A stretch of 64,000 nucleotides of DNA from Diphasiastrum complanatum (taxonomy: Eukaryota; Streptophyta; Lycopodiopsida; Lycopodiales; Lycopodiaceae): NCBI GenBank assembly GCA_029204225.1, contig CM055101.1:35455648-35519647 (forward strand), written 5' to 3'. Shown here piece by piece: positions 31,618 through 42,850 of the stretch. Below the pieces are notes generated by a model. It ran no database searches. It had not been told where the DNA came from and worked only from the letters and a program-made list of their open reading frames with translations. Position 1 is the stretch's first letter. The number at the start of each line of letters is the position of its first letter. The translations under genes were made by a program, and so were the position numbers.

Positions 31618-31733
31618 ACTCCTAACGTTATGCATCTTGGTTTTCAAGGGGGGCTTGAACTTGGGACCAAAGAACTTTGGATGCCAAGCTAACCAACTGA
31701 GCCAACCCTTAGATCTTACTCCTAAGGTTATGG
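31618..31733 (-). repeat. tRNA-derived retropseudogene / short SINE with target duplication
   Basis: On the minus strand TTGGCTCAGTTGGTTAGC (31,704-31,687) contains a perfect RNA polymerase III A box (TGGCTCAGTTGG). About 35 bases later AAGTTCAAGCCC is a near B box. The body of about 85 bases is bracketed by 15-16-base near-identical direct repeats, ACTCCTAACGTTATG (31,619-31,633) and ACTCCTAAGGTTATG (31,718-31,732), as left by LINE-mediated insertion. The T stem and acceptor stem do not pair well, so this is not a working tRNA. Confidence 0.6.
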
Positions 31734-32440
31734 AAGTATCTTCAACCAATAAAATGAGAAAAAGGATACTTTGTGTCTAATGGAATCTCTTGTGATTGCT
31801 TTAATAGAAATTGACATTTATTGCCGATTGGATGCTTCTTTTAAGTATGAGTAGAAGAGTTCTTGGAATCTCTACAAGAATATGTACCATCTAGTACTTT
31901 ATCACCTCAGATGCTTCCTTTGCCTTGTAAGAGTAAGAAATTACTTTAATTTCTAAGATTTTCAGTGCAGAGTTATTCCCTCCTGTGTCATTGTATGTGA
32001 TCTGCTGATTGGAAAAATGTTTATCAGCTCTCCCAATTCTGTTCAAGTAATCTAGGCTCATCTCATTCAGAGAAATGTTTTGGTATTTTGGGATATAGCC
32101 TATTTTCCATCTGGATGGATTTGCATGACCTAGCTTGTTCTTGAACTGCCTTCACAAATCAAGTCTATTCCTCGTCTTTGTAAATTGTGTCCTCGAAAAT
32201 ATTCTTTATCACATTCTCATTCCTTGCCACCGCATTTAGGAGTTTCTTTACAACCATGTAAATATGTGTCTCATCACCTGGTAGCGGACCTACCACTGCC
32301 ATTTCAATCTTTCATCTATACTCCGGGGTCATCTTTTTTCTTCTCTGCTTTGCTTAACTCTTGTTGTTATGAAATGAGGCATGTTATTTGTTCTCCTTTG
32401 GCTTTTGATCCAATTCTACTCTAATAGAATAAGCTGTTTT
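31734..32440. other. AT-rich sequence upstream of the RWP-RK gene
   Basis: No domain or element is recognised. It could hold the promoter or 5' introns of the downstream gene, but I see no decisive signal. Confidence 0.35.
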
Positions 32441-33840
32441 GTGTGGAAGTAGCATCTTCTTTGGTTGATTATGTTAGCTAAAAAAATGGAGACCTTGTTG
32501 GAAATAGAGCAGTGTTTTAGGGGTAAACTTCTGCAGTTGCGACAGTCTCATTGATTGATTAGCATTCCTGATTACATAAGCTATTATGTTGTTCCTTGAT
32601 TGAGACTGCCAGGTCTGTTGTCCATACCCCTTCTAGAGCTGTAATGTCTTTGGTACCCATTATCTGCACTGGGGCTTTCTGGTGTTTTTTTTTTGGGCAA
32701 CATGGGTGTAGAAAAACAGCATTTTTCATGGGAAATTTGATGGTAATCTTTCCAAATGTTTTAATGCATTGTAGGAGCCTGCTTTTCCCAGATAGGTATT
32801 GTATTGCTGTTTCACTGATTCCTGATGCACTGATTCACTGTTTCACTAAATTGTCGTTCAAGGGGAAAACAGAATTTTCATAATATTGGGGCAGGACTTT
32901 ATATGTGGAGCTGGAACACCTGGTATTTTGCCAGGGATTGTGGGCTTTCCTTCAAACCAAGGATAAATCTCAGTGACCCACCCTTGATAATGAACTTAGG
33001 GATCAATAGCAGTAAAAAGCCTTCATTGCCAACATACAAGTAATCGCAATATGCGAAAAAATTTGCCATATGCCATATGCAAAAAAATTTGCAAAAACAA
33101 TGCATCTATGGCTACCTAGTAATCTTGGTATATTTTCCCTATGTGGACACACCAGCAAAACCATGAAGCTTTTCAAGAGAACACCTGCAAGCTGCTGCAT
33201 GATGGATCTGTTAGGTGAGTACTGTTCTTCTCGTGTTTTGGCTTCACTCTTATAATCATGGTGAGAGGTCTATAGTTTTACTTCAATAAAAGCAAGTATT
33301 CTTTATGCAAATAGCATGAAGCTTTTCAAGAGAACACCTGCAAGCTGCTGCATGACGGATCTGTTAGGTGAGTACTGTTCTTCTTGTGTTTTGGCTTCAT
33401 TCTTATTATCATGGTGAGAGGTCTATAATTCTACTTCAATAAAAGCAAGTATTCTTTATGCAAATAGCATCTCCTTTGGTTCATTATCATATTTCTTCCA
33501 AAAGGTTGACTTCCTGAAAATAGAGCCACTCTTTAGATTTAAACTCTGGTTGTATGTCCATTTGGGTTGCGTATTCAGAACGTAGGGCACTTTTCGAAAG
33601 TTTTAAGCGGATCTGTTTTTCATTTAACTTTCCTTTTTTAAACTTTTTCCTTTCAGTTTTGTAAAATGGTTCCTAGGCATTGGAAAAGACTTACTTATCA
33701 ACACTCCAGATTAGAATAAGCTATCATGTTGCTTCTTGATTGATACTGCCAGGTCCATGTTGCTCTAGTATGTGGTCGATACCCCATCTAGAGCCGTACT
33801 GCTGTCTGTACACGTACAATGGTGGGTACTGGTCTGGATG
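32441..33840. repeat. ~1-kb-spaced direct duplication in the RWP-RK 5' region
   Basis: Two blocks recur in the same order. GCATCTYCTTTGGTT(G/C)ATTAT…AAATAGAGC lies at about 32,450-32,510 and again at 33,467-33,530. ATAAGCTAT(T/C)ATGTTG, TTGATTGA-ACTGCCAGGTC, ATACCCC-TCTAGAGC and GGTAC lie at about 32,573-32,665 and again at 33,716-33,815. The unit is therefore roughly 1.0-1.15 kb and has diverged since duplication. Confidence 0.6.
33162..33467 (+). repeat. 153-bp perfect-length tandem duplication carrying a putative first exon
   Basis: Copy 1 spans 33,162-33,314 and copy 2 spans 33,315-33,467, differing at about six sites. Each has CATGAAGCTTTTCAAGAGAA, a 52-base open stretch and the same splice donor TTAG|GTGAGTACTG. 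One difference changes ATGATGGAT to ATGACGGAT, a Met-to-Thr change in the predicted peptide. Confidence 0.9.
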
Positions 33841-35813
33841 TGGACATTCCCTGCAGGACCAGCTGGGAGGGGGGTGAGTAATTGTTCAACAACAGGGAAG
33901 CTAAGTATGCTAAATGCTCCTGGTGCTCAAATGAGTAACTGAAGTTATCTAGAGCACAAGTCCTTAAGTTAAATATTTAGGGCCAGCAGACATGCCATCT
34001 GGAGATGTGGTCAACACAGCTTCAGTAAATATTGAGACGAACTTGCATACTGCAGAAGTGGCCAATGGGTTTGAGGTACTCAAAATACATGCAAACGTGG
34101 CAGCAGGCGAGCTGAATAGCAGTGGGGTTGATCCGTTTCACATGTCGCCTTTGATCAGGGATTTGCTGGTATCCATGACATTTTATAATCCTCTCGTAGT
34201 AGATGAAGCTCTTCCCTCTCGAAGCAAGGTTCTTGTTAAACTGAGGGTGATGCGAATAGTGTTTGGACATCAATTTACCTAGATTTAAGACTTGTTTGGC
34301 CATCAAATTAACCAGAATTAAGACGCCTTTTGATAATCTAATTGTTTAGGTAATGCATTTTCCATCTGAAACTTTATACGTTAGAAATTCTCAACTGCTG
34401 CTTAATATCCCAGCTTTATGTCTTTCTACTGGATGTTTGAATTGTATTATCTGTGCAAGTTATATGTATTTCTCTTGGTGTATGGTTATGGATTTTGGCA
34501 TTGAGTATGGCTGCATAGTATATATGGAAGATAAAAATAATCTGGTTTTACATACTTGAGCAGTTAAGTTTATTTTCCTACGAGCACACTCTTTGATAAA
34601 TCTAGTCACATAGGTATTGCTATTTCTGGTTCCTTTGCCAGCATAATGATCAGCAGCAGAGTAGAATAAAACCTTTTTGGGAGTTTCTGAAAGAAATCAC
34701 TTGCCGGAGTTAGGATCCTCATTTTTCAGTACTCATATCTGTTGATTGTTGAATGTTTTTAAACTCTTCTTGTTCTCTGGCTGTTCAGTTTGAATATTTG
34801 TTTGTGCCTAAGCTTCTGAATGTAGATCATACCATCAGAAGGGATGATTGCTGCAACTTTTATCTCATTCTTACATCCTAAATTGTTGCAACATTAACAT
34901 TTTCAACGTATGAAACAATCCAGAAACTTCACATGGAGGCACTGCTGCATATGGACGACTGGCAGAAATTCAGACAAAGTTACATCAAAGCAATAGTCTG
35001 GATGGCATAGATGATGCAGAAATTTCAGCAGTGCCCATTAAGCCTCCTAAAAGCAATGCTGCTGCACAGGTCAGTTTTCACCATATCCAAATGGTTTTTT
35101 TGTTTGGTGATAGTTCTCATCACACTAGCACCTGATTTGTTCAACTGTGTTCTCAACCCCTCATCTTACCATGTGTAAGCAGCATGTGCTTGAAGAACAA
35201 AGCCCAGTAGGATACAGTTCATGTAATTATGGATGCTGAGGTGAGTAAGGTTTTTCTGCAATAATTAGGACCTATGACTATCTGCAGAGGGAAAGAACAG
35301 GCAAGCTTAAAATATCAGATTTGGCACACCATTTTCACTTGCCCATTAATGCAGCAGCTAAGGAACTTGGAATTTGCCCTACGGTTCTTAAAAAGATTTG
35401 TCGAAGGAACGGCATGCGCCGTTGGCCTCATCGCAAGGTTCAAACAATATAAATATCGTTTCTTAAACATGAAATTTATTATTAACAAGCTCTGACTAGA
35501 ATGAAGAATGCCTTTTTTGCCCAACAGGTGGTATATAGTTATGTTAGATTGATCGTGCTACCAAAAGCAATTCAATATCAAGTTTTGTTAGGTGTCTCTA
35601 TTTGGCAGTTCATTAGCTTTGTCATGACTTTACCAGTTTGCTTTGTGCCTTTATTTGTTAAGACAGATAAAGAGCATAGAACGTATTATTGCTACATTGG
35701 AGCAAACCATCACTGAAGGAGCAGGACAAGGTGATGAGAGCATTCGAATGGAAATAGCAATGCTGAAGAATGAACGTGCTCAATTGTGTGCTGGACTTTT
35801 GGGCGAGAGCTGA
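33163..35813 (+). CDS. RWP-RK domain transcription factor, multi-exon (model partly inferred)
   Basis: Host gene for a plant RWP-RK protein, a DNA-binding regulator class that includes the RKD gametogenesis factors and the NLP nitrate factors. Clear exons are 35,288-35,437 and 35,667-35,813. The first holds the motif, with HFHLPINAAAKELGICPTVL and KKICRRNGMRRWPHRK. The second continues IKSIERIIATLEQTI and a Leu-containing helix, ending TGA. They are joined phase 0 at AAG|GTTCAA … ACAG|ATAAAG. An upstream exon at about 34,924-35,069 (GRLAEIQTKLHQSNSLDGID … SNAAAQ|GTCAGT) ends in phase 0. A 30-base exon at 35,211-35,240 (DTVHVIMDAE) is possible. Further upstream, 33,981-34,168 joins in phase to the 52-base exon at 33,163-33,214 or 33,316-33,367. 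The join between 34,168 and 34,924 does not keep frame, so a small exon is missing from my model. The domain is short and RKD-like, without NLP features. Confidence 0.75.
35288..35437 (+). CDS. RWP-RK exon encoding the DNA-binding core
   Basis: Fifty codons with no stop, bounded by CTGCAG|AGGG and CGCAAG|GTTC. The peptide shows the helical block ISDLAHHFHLPINAAAKELG, the turn ICPTVLKKICRR and the signature RRWPHRK (RWPxRK). These are the conserved positions of the family: the hydrophobic F-LP, the AAKELG helix, Cys in GICPTVLK, and RWP-RK itself. Confidence 0.93.
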
Positions 35814-36385
35814 CCATGCATTTGCAATCTGTAGGAGCAGATATTCTTTGGCAGCAACATGTAAAGTATAGGTGTCAGTGTACTATCGATGTCTTTGTCC
35901 ACTGAATTGTGATGCTCAACCTCACCTTTGGGAAGCAACTAGGCTAGTCTTCTGCTTGAGGATGGCCCAGTTATTTGCCATGCAGCTAGTATGAAACATA
36001 CTGAAGCATGCACTCAAACGTCAGTAGTGAATTGTGATAGACTGTTGTCTATGTTTGCTGAGATATGTATTTGGTACTTAATTGACTTTTAAAACTTCCC
36101 TTGTCATTAAGCAGGAAAATTCCTGAATAGAATGGAAAGAAAACATGTAAAAACTTTTTAACTCAAGAGAATGAAAGAAATTCATGATATTCTTGTACGT
36201 GAGATTCCCAACTAGAACTACTTTTACTGCTTAGATGCCGGTTTTGCTGCTTAGCATTTTTGTGGCATGTCATGCCATGAGGAGGACCTGTTATTTTTTA
36301 AAGCCTCGAGGTGGAGCTGAACCTTGAAAATAGTGCCTTTTATACTTTCACCCCAATGTGTTGCCACAAACAAGAGCTCAAATAA
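35814..36385 (+). other. 3' untranslated/flanking region of the RWP-RK gene
   Basis: Between the RWP-RK stop and the first Copia-like codons. AT-rich with no repeat recognised. A polyadenylation site would be expected, but no strong AATAAA is evident, only near variants such as AATGAAAG. Confidence 0.4.
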
Positions 36386-36393
36386 GTTTGTAA

Positions 36394-37437
36394 TTGTCCT
36401 TCCCAAATTGGAAAAAAGTTCTATCTCTTCACAAAGTTTTTTTTGTTCCCAAGCTTACAAAGAATCTTTTAAGTGTTGGCCAATTACTTGATGGTGACCT
36501 TGATGTCAATTTCCATATTGAAAATTGTGTGATCAAGAAGGATGGTGAGATCCTTGCTCATGGATCAAGATATGAAGGCATCTACAAATTGGATCCAAGA
36601 GAGAGTGCAAAATCTCTTGATGTTACTTATGAATCCAAGCTTTCAAAGGAGGATGATCACACAAGATGCACATGTTTATATCTTCTTTCTTTAAGATTTA
36701 TGGTGCATGATTATTTCCTGTTATTGAAAGCATATGTTGAGATGAAATTCTCATTGAAGATCAAAGCTTTGAGGAGTGATGAAGCTCTTGGAGGAAATAC
36801 ACCATATGAAGTGTTATTCAAGAAGCCTAAGGCTAATTACCTTAGTGTCTTTGGAGGTTCTTGCTTTGCACATATTCCCTTGGAAACAAGGAGGAAGGAT
36901 GATCCAAGCTCATGGATCATGGTTGGATGCTTATCCACCAAGGAGGCCTATAAATCCTTTATACTCTCTATTTCAAAAGTGATTGAGAGTAAAGAAGTCA
37001 TATTTTATGAAGATCTACATTCAACCTTGGAAGGGGCCGAGATCAAGGCATCTCAAGATGCATCTCAAATCATATCTATTGAAGACCATCAAGATGTGAT
37101 GGGGTCGAGGTTTGAGGAGGAGCCTCCTCAACATATGATTTCAAAGGGGTTTTCAAGATGGATGGCCAAGTCTTTATGGCTCGTTTTTTATGGTAAAGAG
37201 AGGCAAGTTTCAAGTGATATTCACTTCAACATATTCTCTCATGCTTCTCTTTCATTACTTGATGTACCATCTTGCTTTTATGAGGTTTCTACATCTCACA
37301 GTTGGAGTGAGGTAATGCTTGTCTTGTATCATGCCTCTAGTATTGGACATATTAATTGTCATTCATGGCTTATATATGTTTCCAAATTACTTAGAAAGCA
37401 AGTGGTTGAGTCATCAAGTGTATGCTCTTGGATTTAG
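36394..37437 (+). pseudogene. Copia pol remnant, 347 codons
   Basis: VFFVPKLTKNLLSVGQLLDG is the gag-pre-integrase motif (NVLYVPSITKNMLSVG in the 55-kb copy). After DHTRCTCLYL the integrase catalytic core is missing. The next part, NTPYEVLFKKPKANYLSVFG and CFAHIPLETRRKDDPSS, then VIESKEVIFYEDL, is the C-terminal integrase region (TPYE-LF-KKP, VFG-CF, DVVF). The frame stays open across the fusion, but the tail is unrelated. A further scrap, KWLSHQVYALGFSKSKNELV near 37,400-37,465, resembles the RNase H segment. Reverse transcriptase is absent, so it is non-autonomous or dead. Confidence 0.7.
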
Positions 37438-37465
37438 TAAGAGCAAGAATGAGCTTGTTGCTCAT

Positions 37466-38025
37466 AGTTTAAAAAATATTGTTTTTACATGGTTTGAGGC
37501 AATTTGTAAACTTCTCTTGAGATTAAGTGAATCATCCTTGAAGGACACTTACATCCTTGAGCAAGTGTTTAGCCTCAATAAGATCAAGATTGCATTTGAT
37601 TTCAAGATTAGATCCATTATGGATATAGTTTATAGTATGTGGACTAGTCAAGCTAGAATGCTTAATCTTGATGATCAACACTTTTGCTCATCTTATGATT
37701 TTGATCTCTATGATCTTTGTGATCTTTATGAGGCATGGAAGCCTCTGATGTTCATTATGGTGCATCCATCTTCATGCAAGTGATACTTTCAAATCAAAGA
37801 TCATCATCAAGCATGGAGGAAGCACTTGGATATATTGGCAAATTGGTGGAATATTTTTCAAAGATGTTGGCAAATGATTTCTATCGAAGAAATCTTATCA
37901 TGGATATGGTGAGGGTGCTGCTATGATGGATCTTTTTGTTGGTTTTTTACTGCATATGCATACCAAAGGATCCACTCAAAAAGTTTCACAAACGCCTTGA
38001 TCTTACCAAGCTAGTTTTTGAGGAG
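37466..38025 (+). other. Copia 3' noncoding remnant and polypurine tract
   Basis: Degenerate interior ending in CTAGTTTTTGAGGAG, the polypurine tract, at 38,011-38,025. Open frames such as 37,319-37,926 have no domain that I recognise. Confidence 0.45.
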
Positions 38026-38790
38026 TGTGAAAAATTGTCAAAATCTATCTTGGATATTTTTTGTGTTTATAGTTTGTGAGAAAATATCACACGTGCGGAG
38101 CATGTTCTCACATGTAGGTTTAGTCATGTTGACTTTAGGGGTATCTTAAAGATTTTGTATCAAGCATCTTGGTGTAGAACTTTGATAGGGCCAATTTTGG
38201 CTTTAGAGGTCTAACTGTCAAGTACACATGTTTTGTCATGATTAGGCCAAAATTCAATTGTGATGTAACTCGAGCTAGTTAGGTTGCTTACACATGTCAA
38301 GTTTAGGTTTGATGAGTGATGCACCCTATGTGGTGGCAAAAGTCAAAGGGTCCAATCATAAGAGAGAGATGTGTTGGAAGGGTCCAATCAAAAGTGAAGG
38401 ATGTTACATCATACATTCAATAGGATTAGAGAGGCTATGCTTGAGGGGTCCAATTGGATTGAAGCATGGATCTTTGCGAGTTTTATATGTACTCTTCATT
38501 TCTATCATAAGCTAATATGAGTTTTTGAGTCAATTTGGAGATTCATCAATTTTGAGTGTATTTCTATCTCTACCCTTCACCAAAAGTGGTGGTTTCTCTC
38601 TCTAATCGAGGAGAGGAGCTTGTTGGGACTTGGTTTTCAGAAGTACATGTTTCCACACATGTGAAACTACTTTGGTTATGAATGTATGCATGCAACTTTG
38701 TCTCTGTCTTAGATTTCATTAATTGATCTTGGATTTCATTCAATAGAAGATCTATAGTGCAAAAGCTTTGCTTAGGAGATCAATTTCACA
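38026..38790 (+). repeat. Copia 3' LTR
   Basis: About 765 bp, from TGTGAAAAATTG after the polypurine tract to GATCAATTTCACA. The right end is set by analogy with the CTTTCACA end in the 56-kb copy and by the start of LINE sequence about 25 bases later. No target duplicate is identifiable because the 5' end is missing. Confidence 0.6.
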
Positions 38791-38814
38791 CTTTAGGGCA
38801 TTCCCACACGTGTG

Positions 38815-40310
38815 ACCCATCTCTATATCTCCATGACCATCTGAGTTCTCCTTCTTCACATCTGACATGGTACTTGCAGGCATTAAGAAGATGAAATCTA
38901 ACAAGACCAGAGATATTGAAGACCTTGAATCAGAACTCCTTTCACATGCCTCGGACGTATTTGCTCCTACTATAGCCACCCTTCTTAATTCCGCAGTTGT
39001 TTCCGATTTCCTTTCATCCTGGTGCACTAACATCATCCACCCCATCCATAAGAATGGTGACTCCATGATTTCGAGTAACTACCGCACCATCATAATCGGA
39101 CATGTCCTAGCGAAGCTATATGGTACTATTCTTCAATCAGTTGTGAGCTCAGAGGCCGAGACTAGGAGACTACATGCGATCAGGCTTTTGAGCCCACTAC
39201 TCTACCACAGATCATATCTTCACTTTGCGGGCCTTGATTGAGGAAGCTAAGCACAAGAGAGAGGGTTTACTGTTGTTTTGTGGACTTCAGGAAAGCCTTT
39301 GATTCGGTTCCTCGCTCATTGCTCATCCAGAGACTCCGCGACCTCGGATTCTCCATTGACATCATTTTTGATGTGATGGCACTTTATGAGCGTGTCCTGG
39401 AATGCTTCCGACATAGCAGTGGCATATCCGATCACATTTGGAGCACCATTGGGGGTCATTAAACAGTGTGGTGGTGCTGGTTGCCGGCTTGAGGACATTT
39501 TGATTGCTATCCTCCTTTATGCAGATGATGTGGTTATGGTCTCATCAACTAGAGAGGGTCTACAGTGACAGTTGGATTGCTTGCATGTGTTTTGCACCAG
39601 ATGAGGTCTAGGGGTGAACATTGGGAAGACTAAGGTTATGGTCTTCAACACGCGTTCATGCAGCGACAGGAGCTTACTTTGGGTGGACAGGTCTTAGAGG
39701 TGGTCCCTTCCTACACATACCTAGGGATCCTTTTCTCAGGTCCTACATGAGACAGGTTGCTACCACTCGACTGGGGAAGGGACATGCCTCCCTTGTTCAG
39801 CTAGAGAGATTTTGCTTCCAGAAGTCCATCCAGGATGCTCGTAGTAAGTGTTGCCTCTTTGATACCATTGTCACCCTTACGGCTCTATATGCGGCAGAGG
39901 CATGGTGTGTAGGTCTTCCCTCTTCACACTGGGCCAGTCTTTCACGACTACAAACCACCATGCTAGCTCGGTTGATCCGTGCGAAGCCTTCGGTTCCACA
40001 TGAGATTCTTTTGGCCGAGTTTGCAGTTCCACCTATCCACATCGAGGCAGCTCTTCAGCTCATTACTTATACACAGAGGATACATGCGTTACCAGAGACA
40101 GACAGACGATACATACAGATTGCACTATCCTCCTCACAGCATCTTCACGGTCAGGGCTACAGATTATCATGGTTCTCTCATACATCCTACCTCCTACTTG
40201 AGTCATTTGGTATCTCCATCACAAAGCTTCCCTCAGGCACCCATCAGTACATCAGACAATTCCTCTATCGCGCATATCGAGAGCGGACTTGGCATAAAGA
40301 GCTAGGAAGG
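38815..40310 (+). mobile_element. LINE F, internal fragment of the LINE C family
   Basis: Starts at CCCATCTCTATATCTCC, equivalent to LINE C position about 12,020, and stops after ERTWHKELG (about 40,305), equivalent to LINE C position about 10,470. Recognisable: VLAGIKKMKSNKTRDIEDLE, NYRTIIIGHVLAKLYGTIL, YCCFVDFRKAFDSVPRSLL (motif A with intact Asp), LLYADDVVMVSSTREGLQ, MLARLIRAKPSVPHEIL and FAVPPIHIEAALQLITYTQ. The 39,621-40,406 frame is open for 261 codons. Neither LINE end is present and no (TC)n abuts it, so it was clipped or rearranged after insertion. Confidence 0.85.
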
Positions 40311-42845
40311 ATCTTGAAGGACAAATGGCCCTCTTTTCATTGGAAATTTTCAACCATAATAGTAAAAAAGGACTCGATTGTTGAAATTCACCTTGAAGCC
40401 TGTTAAATTACTCTTAGAATCGAAAGAACAAGGCCTCAAATAAACTTTTCAATACCCCCACCATGCATTTTATGCATCGTGAAGTTTTGATGACCTAGCT
40501 GAATTTCCAAGGAGGCAAACTTGTGCATGGATGATGACCACCACCTATCGCCCTTTTCATCTACTATCATCATGCTATCGTCAAGACGTTGCCACCAATA
40601 GATAATTGGACCACACATTCCACGTGGATTGTGTTCTCTCCTCGCCATGCACCAAGTATCTCGTAGGAAAACCAACCAAGACTAGAACATTCTCCATGTT
40701 CACAATATGAGTATATTCTTCCTGAATTTCACCACATGACAATGTATCTCGAATGTTAATCACATTACCTATGATGACCTGAATGCGATAGTTAACTCTA
40801 GATAATCTTCCCAACCTTAATGCGATAGTTAACTCTAGATGTGTCACCAATCTTCCCAACTCTAGTGTATTCCTGCCTCCTCTCCATTGGTGTCATCAGA
40901 TGAAAGAAATGTGATTGCAATCTAGATTCTCAAATTGAGTGGTTGATTACAATGAGACATTCTACATTGTGAACAGTTTGGTTGAGTGGTCAAAGGTGGA
41001 CTAAACTATTTCTACCTAAGTTGAACTACTTTAATTTGAAATTGGTTGTTCTTAATGGGCTTGAAATTTAATATGCAACGTCTTGTTTAAATGACAAGAT
41101 GCCCTTCTAATCTTCATTTGTCCTAGATACCTGTCCAATTTGTGAAGCAGATCCATTTGAAACAAAAAATTGCACAAAATGTTGTTGCAGAATAGCTTCA
41201 GCAACACACACGACACTTTTTGTAGCTCTTTCCAAATTTCTTGCAATAAATGGTACACTAGAAGATATAATTTTCACAACTAGAATCTTCTCTATTGCTT
41301 TGATTCTTATCAAGTAGAAGTTGAGGTTGAACAATCAAACAATGAGAGTGATAGATAATAGAATCACTAAACCATGTCAACAATGTTGATCAATCAAATA
41401 ATATAATCGCAATCAAATCACCCTTTCAATGTTGATATACCAAAAAATTTCAATCCACTCACTTGTCTATACTTCTATTGCACATGATTTTTTGGATAAA
41501 AAAGTTTCGCACGATGATGGATCGCACTTGTCAAGATGAGGAAGCTGAATCAACCTTACATTTCTTATGTTGACCAAAATCTATGCCATTAGATTTGCCA
41601 TCATTGGTTGACAAAATAATTTACTATAGCTTTTCTTTGAGTTAGAATAGGTATGTGTATGGCTTGACTTTTTTGAGTCATTAGACAAATATTTAACAAT
41701 CTTTTTACTTTTTGAACAAATATGTTCTAGAGAAGAATGAAACACATCACTATTAGAACAAGTAGATAGTCTACTAGAAGCCTGATGTGTGATAAACTTG
41801 CCCGCAATTTTTACTCAATATGAAGTCCCGTTTTGGTAGGTTTAAGAACCATGCGCTAAAGCTCCACCCTCATGCAAAGATAATTAAATCCATTTAGTAT
41901 CTTCCAACATGACTCTTATTCTACACAAACACTTAAGAGAATGTGTGAATATAGATATACATTTTCATGCAAAAATAGTATGTAGAAAATGATGGAACTC
42001 AATAGAATCTTTCGAACATTGTTCTAGGACTAAGAATTGAGAAAGATAAAAGAGCAATCAATAAGGGAAATGGTGGACAAAGCTCCATCCACAAGAATGC
42101 ATGAGATCTTGTAGCCCAATTTTTACTACCACACATTTTGTGCATTAATTTTTATTTTATCGAATTTGAAACTCCTTGTAAATATTCAACATGCTCCATA
42201 ATTGCACAAAGAAAATTCAGACACGGCAAATAGGGGTTAGTTAGTTCTTACTATCGGAATTAGCCTCTCAGGCTTTTTGGAAGAGGTCTATTCCACCAAA
42301 TGAGCTTTCAAGTTTGAAGTGCCCACAATTTTTTACCTTTTGCTATAGCTGAACATCTTACACAAGCCTCTTTGCAGTTGAAAATGGCCCAAGCCAATCT
42401 TGTTGAGGCTATGATTCAGCTTGTTATTGACTTGTTGCATGTGTGCCACGTTTCTTGGTTATTTTGTAAGATCCAATAGCTTATGCAGGTGCAATGTTTG
42501 GAAATGAGGGTGAAAATGTTGGAAATTAATAAGGAATTATACCATTTTCATACTGGGGCCATATGTACATAATGAAACCTAGTGAGCATTTTCCAAATGC
42601 CAGATTGGACTTATTTTCATTGACGAGCATTGAGTTTCCTTTGTTTGAATAATGTCACATGTAGGACCCCAATACAATTGGGGTAATTAGCATGCTTTGT
42701 GTCATCATCAATGGAAGAGGCAAATATATGGTTTGAATGTCAATGCATATGCGTTGGAAGTAAGAAGGAAAGTTAGTTACAAAGGCAAATCATATGTACA
42801 TTAATGGGTGTCTGTACATGCCAATGATGCAACATACATCAATAG
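40311..42845. other. AT-rich sequence without recognised gene
   Basis: Open frames at 40,436-40,859 (minus) contain LGRLSRVNYRIQVIIGN and GFPTRYLVHGEERTQSTW. These may be an old transposase-like relic, but I cannot name a family. The rest to 42,845 is AT-rich, with no element ends or tRNA. Confidence 0.35.
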
Positions 42846-42850
42846 CTCTA

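Larger units (their letters stand above)
36386..38790 (+). mobile_element. truncated Copia element with 3' LTR
   Basis: A plus-strand Copia relic whose 5' LTR, gag and protease are gone. It starts inside the gag-pre-integrase region, has an internal deletion through integrase and reverse transcriptase, and ends with a polypurine tract and 3' LTR. LTR start (TGTGAAAAATTG), LTR end (TTTCACA) and polypurine tract (TTTTTGAGGAG) match the Copia element at 52-57 kb (TGTGAAGAATTG, CTTTCACA, TTTGAGGAGGAG). Both are members of one family. Confidence 0.75.

Noticed and set aside
31634-31717. Functional tRNA gene on the minus strand
   Set aside because: The A box is good, but T-stem and acceptor-stem pairing fail and the block is bracketed by target-duplication-like repeats; called a retropseudogene instead.
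32596-32883. 95-codon frame with hydrophobic stretches as a possible membrane protein
   Set aside because: It falls in a duplicated noncoding block whose second copy (33.7 kb) is not open in the same frame.
40436-40859. Possible transposase relic
   Set aside because: Some phrases look protein-like, but I cannot match them to a transposase family with confidence, and no terminal inverted repeats are visible.
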